Shown here in pieces: positions 8,343 through 17,394 of a DNA stretch of 64,000 nt. This DNA comes from JAVVHH01 sp964657565 (GTDB taxonomy: Bacteria > Pseudomonadota > Alphaproteobacteria > Acetobacterales > Acetobacteraceae). Every line of letters begins with the position of its first letter. Within the stretch, counting starts at the first letter, position 1. The stretch spans positions 1-64,000 of the forward strand of contig CAZZVQ010000001.1 in assembly GCA_964657565.1 (NCBI GenBank), given 5' to 3'. Under the pieces are notes generated by a model. It did not search any database. It had not been told where the DNA came from and worked only from the letters and a program-made list of their open reading frames with translations. The position numbers and the translations under genes are program-made.

Positions 8343-9545
8343 TCACGCATCCCGCACGCGCGGCAGGAACCAGGCGAGCAGGCCGATGGCGGGCAGGAAC
8401 GAGCACAGACTGTAGACGGTCTCGATCCCGTAGTGGTCCGCCAGCCCTCCGAGCAGAGCCGCCGCGACTCCGCCCAGCCCGAACGACAGGCCGTAGAAGA
8501 ACCCTCCGACCAACCCGATCCGGCCCGGCAGCAGTTCGATGGCGTAGATCAGGATGGCCGCAAACGAGCTGGACATGATGAAGTTGATGACGATCGTCAG
8601 CACACCGGTCCAGAACAGGTTCGCGAACGGCAGCACCAGCGTGAACGGCAGCGCGCCCAGGATCGAGAACCAGAGGATCCGGTTACGGCCGATACGGTCG
8701 CCCAGGATGCCGCCGCCCAGCGCCCCCGCCGCGGACGACGCCAGGAACAGGAACAGCATCACCTGCGACGTCTGCACCGAGACGTCGAACCGTCCGATGA
8801 GGAAGAAGGTGTAGAACGAGGTGAAGCTCTGCGTGTAGGCGTTCTTCGAGAACAGGAGAATGATCAGGATCGTGAGGGGGAGCACCACCGAACGGGCCGG
8901 GGTCGGGGCGGCGAGGGAGGATGGCGTTGTAGCGGCGCCGGGCTTCTTGGCCCGCGGGGCGATCCCGGCAAAACGGCCGGCGATCCACGCCATCAGCCCG
9001 ATCGCGACCAGCGCGGCGATCGAGAACCAGCTCAAGCTGCGCTGCCCCATGGGCACGATGACGAAGGCGGCCAGCAGCGGGCCGATCGCGCCCCCGGTCT
9101 GGCCACCGACCTGGAAGATCCCTTGCGCCAGCCCGTGCCGGCCGCCGGACGCATTGCGCGCCATGCGCGTCGCCTCGGGATGGAAGATCGAGGAGCCGAT
9201 GCCCACGCAGGCCGCCGCGATCAGCAGCAGCCCGTAGCTACTCGCGTAGGCCAGCCCGATCAGGCCGACCAGGCTGCACCCCATGCCGACGATCATCGAA
9301 TACGGCATCGGGTGCTTGTCGGTGTAGTAGCCGACCGCCGGTTGCAGGAGCGAGGCGGCGAGCTGGAACGTCAGCGTGATCAGGCCGACCTGGCCGTAAT
9401 CGAGGTGGTACGACTCCTTGATGATCGGATAGATCGCCGGGATCAGCGACTGGATCATGTCGTTCAGCAGATGCGTGACGCTGAGCACGACTAGGATGGA
9501 GAGCGCGGCCTGCCTCGGCGCAGTCATCGAGACGGCGTTGCTCAT
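8343..9545 (-). CDS. MFS exporter of the fosmidomycin-resistance (Fsr) type
   Basis: 400 residues with 12 hydrophobic segments. The first helix SVTHLLNDMIQSLIPAIYPIIKE is diagnostic of Fsr-like major facilitator proteins, and GSSIFHPEATRMAR follows in helix 4. Fsr of E. coli exports fosmidomycin; related proteins may export other small anions. It sits in the inner membrane as a proton antiporter. The gene is monocistronic, with the 223 bases between it and the next divergent gene holding no obvious ORF. Confidence 0.85.
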   Translation of the reverse strand: MSNAVSMTAPRQAALSILVVLSVTHLLNDMIQSLIPAIYPIIKESYHLDYGQVGLITLTFQLAASLLQPAVGYYTDKHPMPYSMIVGMGCSLVGLIGLAYASSYGLLLIAAACVGIGSSIFHPEATRMARNASGGRHGLAQGIFQVGGQTGGAIGPLLAAFVIVPMGQRSLSWFSIAALVAIGLMAWIAGRFAGIAPRAKKPGAATTPSSLAAPTPARSVVLPLTILIILLFSKNAYTQSFTSFYTFFLIGRFDVSVQTSQVMLFLFLASSAAGALGGGILGDRIGRNRILWFSILGALPFTLVLPFANLFWTGVLTIVINFIMSSSFAAILIYAIELLPGRIGLVGGFFYGLSFGLGGVAAALLGGLADHYGIETVYSLCSFLPAIGLLAWFLPRVRDA

Positions 9546-9768
9546 CCCCGAACTTCATCCCTGATGTGATCCATCTCCCACTCTGGCCGCTGTCCTGCCG
9601 GTTGTCGACAAGACGGCGGCGCGGCGTGGGAGCGGGAGATCAGGCCACGGCACGTTCCGTCATGATCAGAGCTCCTTTGCGTATGGCAGATCGTCGCCGT
9701 CGCCCGGACTTCCATGTCCTTCCCGCGGGTATGATAGTGCCGCGACCACCGACCCCGAGAGCGAGCGC

Positions 9769-11379
9769 ATGCCCCTCCCACCACATCCCGCCCCGCTCAC
9801 CCGCCGCGCACTCGCCCAGGGCACCCTTGGCCTGCTGCTCTCGAGCGCCGCCCTCGGCCAAGAGACCCCCCGCCGAGGCGGCACCCTGACGATGATCGTG
9901 CAGCCGGAGCCGCCGATGCTGACCGGCGCGTTCAGCACCGTGGGCACGATCCAGGCCGTGTCGCCCAAGATGTTCGATGGCCTGGTCGAATACGACTTCG
10001 ACATGCGCCCCCAGCCCCAGCTCGCGACCGCCTGGGAGACGAGCGCCGACGGGCTGACCATGCGGTTCACCTTACGCGACGGCGTGACCTGGCACGACGG
10101 CAAGCCCTTCACCTCGGCCGACGTCGCCTGGTCGCTGATGAACGTGTGGAAGACGCTGCACGGGCGCGGCCGGGCCACCTACGCCAACGTCGTCGGCGTG
10201 GACACGCCCGACACGCTGACCGTCGTGCTGCACCTGTCCAAGCCGAGCCCGGCGATCATGAACGCGCTTGCTGCGGCGGAATCGCAGATCCTGCCGCGGC
10301 ATCTCTACGAGGGCAGCGACATCCTGGCCAACCCCGCCAATGCGGCCCCGGTCGGCACCGGGCCGTTCCGCTTCAAGGAGTGGCGGCGCGGCAGCGCGAT
10401 CGTGGTCGAGCGCTATGACGGCTATTGGGACAGGACCAAGCCCTATCTCGACCAGATCGTCATGCGCATCATCCCCGACGGCGCCGGCCGGTCGGCAGCG
10501 CTCGAGACCGGTGAGGTGCTGCTCGCCGGCGACAACCCGGTGCCGCTCAACGACGTCCAGCGCCTGTCGAAGCTGCCACGCCTGTCGGTCGAGCGGCGGG
10601 GCTACAACTCGGTCAACAACATCCATTTCGCCGAGTTCAACCTGCGCCGGCCGCATTTCGCCGACGCCAGGGTCCGCCGGGCGATCGGGATGGCGATCAA
10701 CCGGGAGTTCATCGCCCGCAACATTTGGTTCGGCGAGGGCAAGGCCGCCACCGGGCCGATGCCGCGCACCCTGGCCACCTTCTACACCGACGACGTCCCC
10801 AAGCTGCCCCTCGACCCGGCCGCGGCGAACCGGCTGCTCGACGAAGCCGGCCTGCCCCGCGGCGCCGGCGGCACGCGGTTCCGCATGACCATCGACTGGG
10901 CCCCCTACGGCGACGCGCTCCAGCGCACCGCCGAGTATATCCGTCAGGCGCTGCGGCCGCTCGGGATCGAGGTCGAGATCCGCTCCTCCGACCTGCCGGG
11001 CTGGCTGCGCCGGGTCTATACGGACAATGATTTCGACATGACCACCTTTTATCTGTCCGCCACCGCGGACCCGACGCTGGGGCTGCAGCGGTTCTGGTGG
11101 TCGAAGAACATCCAGAAGGGCGCGGTGTTCACCAACGCCTCCGGCTACGACAGCCCGGCCATGGACGCGATCCTCGAAGCCGCCGCAGTGGAGCCCGATA
11201 CCGCCAAGCGGACCGAGCTGTTCCACCAGTTCCAGCGCCTGGCCATGCAGGATTTGAACATCCTGCCGCTGGTGGATCTGGACGGGGTGACGCTCGCCGA
11301 CAAGCGCGTGCGCGATCACACGACGGGCGCCTACGGGCTGCGGACCTCGCTGGCCAGCGCCTGGCTCGACGGCGCCTGA
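9769..11379 (+). CDS. ABC transporter substrate-binding protein, family 5 (peptide/nickel type)
   Basis: 536 residues with a TAT-like export signal (LTRRALAQGTLGLLLSSAALG). The mature part begins RRGGTLTMIVQPEPP and shows the SBP_bac_5 signature LRDGVTWHDGKPFTSADVAWS followed by TGPFRFKEWRRG. Such lipoproteins or periplasmic proteins capture di/oligopeptides, nickel chelates, or opine- and sugar-like compounds. Two permease genes follow immediately, but no ATPase gene does, so the importer must borrow one encoded elsewhere. The ligand cannot be deduced. Confidence 0.92.
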   Translation: MPLPPHPAPLTRRALAQGTLGLLLSSAALGQETPRRGGTLTMIVQPEPPMLTGAFSTVGTIQAVSPKMFDGLVEYDFDMRPQPQLATAWETSADGLTMRFTLRDGVTWHDGKPFTSADVAWSLMNVWKTLHGRGRATYANVVGVDTPDTLTVVLHLSKPSPAIMNALAAAESQILPRHLYEGSDILANPANAAPVGTGPFRFKEWRRGSAIVVERYDGYWDRTKPYLDQIVMRIIPDGAGRSAALETGEVLLAGDNPVPLNDVQRLSKLPRLSVERRGYNSVNNIHFAEFNLRRPHFADARVRRAIGMAINREFIARNIWFGEGKAATGPMPRTLATFYTDDVPKLPLDPAAANRLLDEAGLPRGAGGTRFRMTIDWAPYGDALQRTAEYIRQALRPLGIEVEIRSSDLPGWLRRVYTDNDFDMTTFYLSATADPTLGLQRFWWSKNIQKGAVFTNASGYDSPAMDAILEAAAVEPDTAKRTELFHQFQRLAMQDLNILPLVDLDGVTLADKRVRDHTTGAYGLRTSLASAWLDGA

Positions 11380-11386
11380 TGCCGTG

Positions 11387-12361
11387 ATGAAGCTGCTGGC
11401 TGCCGCGGTGCCGCGGCTGCTCCGTTCGCTGCTGGTCCTGTTCGGGATCCTCGCGTTCAACTTCACCCTGCTCCACGCCGCCGGCGGCGACGCGGCGGAG
11501 GTGCTGGCCGGCGAGTCCGGGGCGGCCGATGCCGCCTATGTGGACGCGCTGCGGCACCGGTTCGGGCTGGACCGGCCGCTGCCGGTGCAGTTCGCGATCT
11601 ACGCGGGCCGGGTCGCCCAGGGCGATCTCGGCTTCTCGTTCCGCAACCAGATTCCGGTGCTCGACCTGGTGCTGCAGCGGCTGCCGGCGACGCTGCTGCT
11701 CTCCGGCACGGCGCTGGCGCTTGCCGTCGGTGCGGGCGTGCTGTTCGGCTCCGTCGCGGCGCAGCGGGCGAACACGTGGGTGGACGATCTGATCTCCGCG
11801 CTCGCCACGCTGGGCTATGCGGTACCGCTGTTCTGGGCCGGGCTGATGCTGGTGGTGCTGTTCGCGGTGCGGCTCGGCTGGCTGCCGTCGGGCGGCTACG
11901 AGGACGTGGGGGCCGGGCATACCGGCCTGGCACGCGGGGTCGACATCCTCCGGCACCTCGTGCTCCCGGCGGCCACGCTCGCGATGTTCACCATGGCGCT
12001 GTCCACCCGGGTGATGCGGGCCTCGATGATCGAGGTCTTGCGCACCGATTACATCCGCACCGCACGCGCCGGGGGGATCGGGCAGCGCCGCATCCTGCTG
12101 CGGGGCGCGCTCCCCAACGCGGTGCTGCCGCTGGTGACGCTGGTCGGACTGCAGGTCGGGTCGCTGCTGGGCGGCGCCGTGCTGGTCGAGACGGTGTTCG
12201 CCTGGCCCGGGCTGGGCCGCCTCGCCTTCGAGGCGGTGACCGCGCGCGACCTGAACCTGCTGCTCGGCATGCTGCTGTTCAGCTCCGCCCTGGTGGTGGC
12301 GTCGAACATGCTGGTCGATGCGGCCTATGCGGTGCTCGACCCGCGCTTGCGCCCGGCATGA
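11387..12361 (+). CDS. ABC permease, DppB/OppB type
   Basis: About 324 residues and six membrane helices. The first helix is followed by the long periplasmic loop of DppB proteins, and the EAA loop reads RTDYIRTARAGGIGQRRILLRGALPNAVLPLV, the contact site for the ATPase. It begins seven bases after the binding-protein stop (GTG at 11384 is an alternative start one codon earlier) and ends overlapping the next permease start (ATGA). It forms the inner-membrane channel with the following gene. Confidence 0.92.
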   Translation: MKLLAAAVPRLLRSLLVLFGILAFNFTLLHAAGGDAAEVLAGESGAADAAYVDALRHRFGLDRPLPVQFAIYAGRVAQGDLGFSFRNQIPVLDLVLQRLPATLLLSGTALALAVGAGVLFGSVAAQRANTWVDDLISALATLGYAVPLFWAGLMLVVLFAVRLGWLPSGGYEDVGAGHTGLARGVDILRHLVLPAATLAMFTMALSTRVMRASMIEVLRTDYIRTARAGGIGQRRILLRGALPNAVLPLVTLVGLQVGSLLGGAVLVETVFAWPGLGRLAFEAVTARDLNLLLGMLLFSSALVVASNMLVDAAYAVLDPRLRPA

Positions 12362-13206
12362 GCGGCGCCCTGCGGCAACGACCCGGCCTGCTGCGCCGCT
12401 TCTGCCGCCGCCGGGCCTCGGTGTTCGGCGCGCTGCTGCTCCTGGCGGTGCTGCTCGCGGCTGCCAGCGCGAACGTCCTGTATCCCGGCGACCCCTGGGA
12501 CATGGTGGCCCCTCCCCTGCTCTGGCCCGGCGAGGACCCGGCCTTCCCGCTCGGCTCCGATACGCTGGGGCGCGACATCGCCGCCGGGCTGCTGCACGGC
12601 GCGCGCGCCTCGCTGTTGATCGGCGCGGTGTCGGCGCTGGCGGCACTGACCGCAGGAACGACGGTCGGGGCCTTGGCCGGCTATTACGGCGGACGTCTCG
12701 ATGCGGTACTGATGCGGGTGACCGAGCTGGTGCAGACCATGCCGCCTTTCCTGTTCGCGGTGGTGCTGATCGCCGTGCTGGGGTCGCAGTTGCGGACCGT
12801 CGTCGTCGCGCTGGCGATCATCTCCTGGCCGACCGTCGCCCGCCTGGTGCGCGGGGAATTCCTGCGCCTACGGGACCGCGACTTCGTGCAATCCTGCATC
12901 GCGCTCGGCATGTCCGACCGCCGCATCATCCTGCGCCACATCCTGCCCAACGCGCTGCCGCCGATCATCGTCATCACCTCCGTCGTGGTGGCCAGCGCCA
13001 TCCTGACGGAAGCGGGCCTCTCGTTCCTCGGGCTGAGCGATCCCAACGTGCTCACCTGGGGCACCATGATCGGACTGGGCCGGGACACGCTCCGCACCGC
13101 CTGGTACATGGCCGCGATCCCCGGGGGCGCCATCCTGCTGACGGTGCTTGGCCTCAACCTGGTGGGAGAGGGGCTGAACGACGCCCTCACTCCCGGCAAC
13201 GATTAG
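12358..13206 (+). CDS. ABC permease, DppC/OppC type
   Basis: 282 residues from the ATG overlapping the previous stop. The N-terminal OppC_N region is followed by PLGSDTLGRDIAAGLLHGARASLLIG, the standard DppC segment. The EAA loop is RDRDFVQSCIALGMSDRRIILRHILPNALPPIIV, and the C-terminus has GLSFLGLSDPNVLTWGTMIG. It partners the upstream DppB-type permease. Where most operons continue with one or two ATPase genes, the next gene here is a flavoprotein. Confidence 0.92.
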   Translation: MSGALRQRPGLLRRFCRRRASVFGALLLLAVLLAAASANVLYPGDPWDMVAPPLLWPGEDPAFPLGSDTLGRDIAAGLLHGARASLLIGAVSALAALTAGTTVGALAGYYGGRLDAVLMRVTELVQTMPPFLFAVVLIAVLGSQLRTVVVALAIISWPTVARLVRGEFLRLRDRDFVQSCIALGMSDRRIILRHILPNALPPIIVITSVVVASAILTEAGLSFLGLSDPNVLTWGTMIGLGRDTLRTAWYMAAIPGGAILLTVLGLNLVGEGLNDALTPGND

Positions 13207-13216
13207 GAGTGCTGAC

Positions 13217-14665
13217 GTGACGACATCCATCGGGCTTGCAGCGTTGGCCGGCCGCGCGAAGGCGGAGAGGGCGCTGTTCGCCTATCCGGACCGGCCCTGG
13301 GTCCATCCCGTCACCGGCCCGTCCGGGCAGGCGGTGCACGACGTGGTCATCGTGGGCGGCGGCCAGAGCGGGCTGTCCATCGCCGCCGCCCTGCTGCGCG
13401 AGCGCATCGACAACATCGTCGTGCTCGACCAGAGCGCGGGCGGGCAGGAGGGACCCTGGGTCACCACCGCCCGGATGCCGACGCTACGCACGCTGAAGAT
13501 CCTGACCGGCCCCGACCTCGGCCTTCCCGCGCTGACGTTCCAGGCCTGGCACGAGGCGCAGTTCGGCCGCGCCTCCTGGGACGCGCTGGTGCGGGTGCCG
13601 AGGGCGGAGTGGATGCGCTACCTGGTCTGGCTCCGCACCACGCTGGGCCTTCCGGTGCGCAACGGCGTCCGTCTGGCGAATATCGAGGGGCAGGATGGCC
13701 TGCTGCTGCTCCGCCTCGAGACCGCGGACGGGCCGGAGACGCTGCTGACCCGCAAATTGGTGATCGCGTCCGGGATCGAGGGGGCGGGCTACCGCCGGGT
13801 GCCGGACTTCGTGCGCGACGGGTTGCCGCGTGACCGCTGGGCGCATACGGCGGATTCGATCGACATGGCGGCGCTGGCCGGGCGCCGGGTCGCCGTCGTG
13901 GGCGCCGGGGCGTCGGCGTTCGACGCCGCCGCGACGGCGCTGGAGCATGGGGCCGCCACCGTGGAGATACTGGTGCGCCGGCCTGCGATGCCCGGCGTGA
14001 ACGCGTTCCGCGTGCTGGAGACCAAGGGCTTCTTCCGCCATTTCGCCGACGCGCCGGACGCGCAGCGCTGGCGCTTCATGCGGCGGCTGCTGTCGCTCCC
14101 GATGCCGCCGCCGGAAGACACGTTCGCCCGCGCCATGCGCCACGCCAACGCCCGGCTGCGCCTCGGCACCCCCCTGCTGAACGCCGCGATGTCGGGAAGC
14201 ACGATGCGCCTGCGCACGCCGGAAGGCTGGCACGCGGCCGACTTCCTGATCCTCGGCACCGGCTACGGCGTCAATGTCGCACGGCGGCCGGAACTGGCCA
14301 GCCTCGCCCCGCACGTCGCAACCTGGGCCGACCGCTACACGCCGCCCGCCGCCGCAGCGGACCCGGCGACCGCCCGCTACCCCTATCTCGGCCCGGGCTT
14401 CCAACTCATGGAACGCGAGCCCGGCACGATGCCGCACCTGGGCCATATCCACCTGTTCACCGTCGGCGCCATGGTCAGCATGGGCCCGATCGCGGGCGGG
14501 CTGAACGGCATGCCCTGGGGCGTCCCGCGCCTCGTCCAGGCGCTGTCCCACGCGTTGTTCATGTCCGGCCTCGACGCCGCCTACGCCGAGTTCGCCAATT
14601 ACGACGCGCCCGACCCCTGGGAGGCCGTGCAACCTACGTCACGCATGTCGCCGTCGTACCGATAG
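13217..14665 (+). CDS. FAD/NAD(P)-dependent monooxygenase-like flavoprotein
   Basis: 482 residues from a GTG start with GGAG eight bases upstream. Two Rossmann dinucleotide motifs are visible: VVIVGGGQSGLSIAAALL near residue 43 for FAD, and RRVAVVGAGASAFDAAATAL near residue 222 for NAD(P)H. This is the layout of flavin-containing and Baeyer-Villiger type monooxygenases. Between them lies MPTLRTLKILTGPDLGLP, resembling the substrate-side segment of lysine/ornithine N-hydroxylase-like proteins. It follows the transporter genes by ten bases, suggesting it oxidises the imported compound. The exact reaction is unknown. Confidence 0.75.
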   Translation: MTTSIGLAALAGRAKAERALFAYPDRPWVHPVTGPSGQAVHDVVIVGGGQSGLSIAAALLRERIDNIVVLDQSAGGQEGPWVTTARMPTLRTLKILTGPDLGLPALTFQAWHEAQFGRASWDALVRVPRAEWMRYLVWLRTTLGLPVRNGVRLANIEGQDGLLLLRLETADGPETLLTRKLVIASGIEGAGYRRVPDFVRDGLPRDRWAHTADSIDMAALAGRRVAVVGAGASAFDAAATALEHGAATVEILVRRPAMPGVNAFRVLETKGFFRHFADAPDAQRWRFMRRLLSLPMPPPEDTFARAMRHANARLRLGTPLLNAAMSGSTMRLRTPEGWHAADFLILGTGYGVNVARRPELASLAPHVATWADRYTPPAAAADPATARYPYLGPGFQLMEREPGTMPHLGHIHLFTVGAMVSMGPIAGGLNGMPWGVPRLVQALSHALFMSGLDAAYAEFANYDAPDPWEAVQPTSRMSPSYR

Positions 14666-14832
14666 GACACCGTCCATCACGGCGACGCAGCGCCCGCCGA
14701 CCCGCGCGATGACGTCTTGCCCTGCCCTGTTCGCGCTCCAGCAACAGGCTCGGCCACCCCGGCGCGTCGCTTTCAATTTAAAAGCAATGATCGAGCTTGT
14801 CGAAACCGTTGGCTGCCCCGATACGGAAATTG

Positions 14833-15258
14833 ATGAGACATTCGATCGGCTACCTGGCGACCTTGCCGGATTTCCTCTCGTGGTTCTTCACCGCGGCGGC
14901 GATGATCTGCGGCTTCATGCTGGTCTACACGCTGCTCACGCCCTGGCGGGAGTTCCGGCTGATCCGTGCCGGCAACGCCGCCGCCGCGCTCAGCTTCACG
15001 GGCACGCTGGCCGGCTACACGCTGGTGCTCTGCAGCATCATGCTCAATGCGGTCTCCAGGACGGACATGCTGACTTGGGGGCTCGTGGCCCTGGTCGTGC
15101 AGCTCCTGGCTCTGGGCATCGCGCGGCTCGTCATCGGCCCGGCGTTGAGGGAGCGCATGGAACGCGGCGACCTGGCGACCGGGATCGTGCTGGCCGGGCT
15201 CAGCCTCGCCTTCGGCGTGCTCAATGCCGCGACCATGACGCCCGACGGGTCGCCCTGA
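14833..15258 (+). CDS. DUF350 membrane protein (YjfL-like)
   Basis: 141 residues with four hydrophobic helices; the pattern AGNAAAALSFTGTLAGYTLVLCS is typical of DUF350. In E. coli yjfL lies in a gene set with yjfM (DUF1190) and yjfC (ATP-grasp), and exactly that order follows here at spacings of two bases and an overlap. The molecular role is unknown; the family is thought to act at the inner membrane with the ATP-grasp partner. The start chosen is the ATG giving the family-length N-terminus; another ATG lies 12 codons upstream. Confidence 0.8.
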   Translation: MRHSIGYLATLPDFLSWFFTAAAMICGFMLVYTLLTPWREFRLIRAGNAAAALSFTGTLAGYTLVLCSIMLNAVSRTDMLTWGLVALVVQLLALGIARLVIGPALRERMERGDLATGIVLAGLSLAFGVLNAATMTPDGSP

Positions 15259-15260
15259 CC

Positions 15261-15977
15261 ATGCGCCGGTCCACGACCATCACTCTGACGTTGCTGGCGG
15301 GCGCCGGGCTGGGCCTGGCCTATTGCAGCAACAACGACCCGGACACCGAGGGCGTGCTGGAGAGCCAGGCGGCGTGCGTCGAGCGGCTGGGCTCGGACGC
15401 CGCGACGGAATGCGCCGACGTCTTCGAGGCGGCTCGGCTGAACCATGCCGCCACCGCGCCGCGCTTCGACTCGCCCGAGGCCTGCCGCACGGCCACCGGC
15501 ACCGAGTGCACGCCGCTGAATGCCGAGCCGCGCCCGGCCGGTGCGCCTTGGGCGTCCACCGCGGCATCGATCTTCATCCCGGCCATGGCCGGCGTGATGA
15601 TCGGACGCGCGCTGTCCGACGGGACGCGTGGTGCCACGCCCGTCTATGCCGGCGCCGCGCCGCCTCCCTGCCCACCGGGGATGCCCGGGCCGCCCGGATG
15701 CCTGCCCGCCTCCTCCAGCTCGAGCACCAGTTCGAGCACGAGCTCCAGCTCGAGTGCGAGCGGCCGGCGCTACTGGTATTCCGGAAACAGCTATGCGGGA
15801 TCGTCGGATGGCGATGGGCGCGCCGGGTTCCGCCGGGCTTCTACTTCCAGCCAGGGCGACAGCTTGCTGATGCGGAGTAGCCGCACCGGCTCGACCGCGT
15901 CGCGCGCCGGCGCGTCGGGCAGCCGCTCCGGGGGGCTCGGCTTTTCCGCGGCGGCACATTCCGGGGGCGGCTCTTGA
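15261..15977 (+). CDS. DUF1190 (YgiB/YjfM-like) Ser-rich exported protein
   Basis: 238 residues. A signal segment (TITLTLLAGAGLGLAYC) precedes paired-Cys motifs (CVERLG...ECADVFEAARL and CRTATGTECTPL) characteristic of DUF1190/UPF0441. After these the protein becomes low-complexity: a proline/glycine stretch, then a run made almost entirely of serine and threonine, then Ser/Gly/Arg repeats up to the stop. The YWYSGNSYAG segment inside this is also seen in YgiB relatives. It is co-transcribed with the genes on either side. Function unknown; probably envelope-associated. Confidence 0.78.
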   Translation: MRRSTTITLTLLAGAGLGLAYCSNNDPDTEGVLESQAACVERLGSDAATECADVFEAARLNHAATAPRFDSPEACRTATGTECTPLNAEPRPAGAPWASTAASIFIPAMAGVMIGRALSDGTRGATPVYAGAAPPPCPPGMPGPPGCLPASSSSSTSSSTSSSSSASGRRYWYSGNSYAGSSDGDGRAGFRRASTSSQGDSLLMRSSRTGSTASRAGASGSRSGGLGFSAAAHSGGGS

Positions 15978-17143
15978 TCCGCCGGCCCGGCCAGCCGCGG
16001 CCGGACTGGCAGGAGCGCTTGGAGGAAATCGGCCTCACCTACCATTCCGGCGGCGTGGAACCCGAGCCCGGCCTGGACGGCGGCCTATGGTGGCACGAGG
16101 GTGACTACTGGGAGTTGACCGAAACCGAAGTCGACGCGCTGGACGATGCCACCGCGGCGCTGCACGCGCTCTGCCTGGCCGCCCTGGACCACCTGGTGCG
16201 ACGCGAGCCGCAGCTCCTGCAGCAGGATTTCGGCATGGCGGACTGGATGGCGGACTACGTCTGCCGAAGCTGGCTGCGCGGCGATCCCGCCCTGATGGGC
16301 CGCATGGACCTCGCCTGGAATGCGGCGACCGGCACCGCCCACTTGCTCGAATATAACGCCGACACGCCGACCCTGGCGATCGAGACGGCGCTCGCGCAAT
16401 GGTTCTGGCTGCAGACGGTCCATCCCGGCGCCGACCAGTTCAACTCGCTGCACGAGGCGCTGCTGGACGGTTTTCGCGCCCTGGCGCCGCGGATCGCCGG
16501 CCGGCCCCTGCACTTCACCGCCTTCAGCGACGCCCCCGAAGAATGGGCCCACTCGACCTATTTCCGCGACCTCGCCGAGCAAGCCGGCATCGCGACCCAG
16601 GCCATCGGCATTCCGGACATCAGATGGAACGATGCCGCCAGCGAGTTCCGCGATGCGGACGAGAACCGCATCCAGTTCCTGCACAAGCTCTACCCTTGGG
16701 AATGGGCCGCGACCGACGAATTCGGCCCGTTCTTCGCGCGCGACACGGTGGGGGTGCTGGAGCCGCCTTGGAAGGCCGTTCTGAGCCACAAGGCCATCCT
16801 GCCCCTGCTGTGGCGGCTGAACTCCGGCCACCCCAACTTGCTCGAAGCGCATCACGGGCCGGCCCCCGCCACCGGGGATTGGGTGGAGAAGCCCGCCCTC
16901 GGCCGCGAAGGCGCCAACATCCGCCTGCTGCACGACGGCCAACTCGCCGCCAGCACCGCGGGCAGCTACGGCGGTAGCGCGATGATCAGCCAACGCCGGG
17001 CGCCGATGCTGGCGCAGGACGGCTGGACCGTCGTCCTCGGGTCGTGGATCGCCCACGGCAAAGCGTGCGGCATCATCTTCCGCGAATCCCGCGACACGAT
17101 CGTGCGCGAGAACAGCCGTGTGTTGCCGCATCTCTTCCGCTGA
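15974..17143 (+). CDS. Glutathionylspermidine synthase-family ATP-grasp protein (YgiC/YjfC-like)
   Basis: 389 residues from a TTG start overlapping the previous stop (TTGA). Recognised by WWHEGDYWELTE, the active-site WNAATGTAHLLEYNADTPTLAIETA and the nucleotide-binding VEKPALGREGANI near the C-terminus. It resembles the synthetase half of glutathionylspermidine synthase, which ligates an amine to a glutathione carboxylate using ATP. The YgiC/YjfC branch lacks the amidase half, and its true substrate is unknown. Position directly after DUF350 and DUF1190 genes matches the conserved set. A polyamine-type ABC transporter starts 250 bases downstream, which may or may not be related. Confidence 0.85.
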   Translation: MIRRPGQPRPDWQERLEEIGLTYHSGGVEPEPGLDGGLWWHEGDYWELTETEVDALDDATAALHALCLAALDHLVRREPQLLQQDFGMADWMADYVCRSWLRGDPALMGRMDLAWNAATGTAHLLEYNADTPTLAIETALAQWFWLQTVHPGADQFNSLHEALLDGFRALAPRIAGRPLHFTAFSDAPEEWAHSTYFRDLAEQAGIATQAIGIPDIRWNDAASEFRDADENRIQFLHKLYPWEWAATDEFGPFFARDTVGVLEPPWKAVLSHKAILPLLWRLNSGHPNLLEAHHGPAPATGDWVEKPALGREGANIRLLHDGQLAASTAGSYGGSAMISQRRAPMLAQDGWTVVLGSWIAHGKACGIIFRESRDTIVRENSRVLPHLFR

Positions 17144-17212
17144 CGCCCCGCAGCAGTCGACGCCGCCGCGCCCGCCGGGCATCATGCCGGGACCACCGAG
17201 CGGAGCAGCAGA

Positions 17213-17359
17213 TTGACGCGGCCCACCCCCAAGCTGCACCCCGGCATCACCGTCACCGCGCTCGACATGACCGACCAGGGCCACGGCATCCTCGATCTCG
17301 GCCGCGCCGCCGCCGCACTCGCCGATGCGTGGCGGATCGCCGACAGCGACCCCCTCTAG
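17213..17359 (+). CDS. Possible 48-residue hypothetical protein or gene remnant
   Basis: TTG-initiated frame reading TRPTPKLHPGITVTALD then MTDQGHGILDLGRAAAALAD. The composition looks protein-like rather than random, but I recognise no family. It fills the gap between the ATP-grasp gene and the ABC ATPase. It could be the tail of a lost enzyme; no ribosome site is convincing. Confidence 0.25.
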   Translation: MTRPTPKLHPGITVTALDMTDQGHGILDLGRAAAALADAWRIADSDPL

Positions 17360-17394
17360 GCCGACAGTCGCTGACATGACCGGCCTTCCCTCGC

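Noticed and set aside
11129..12646. A 505-residue minus-strand frame across the ABC genes
   Set aside because: Shadow of the permease genes, composed of low-complexity Arg/Gln/His.
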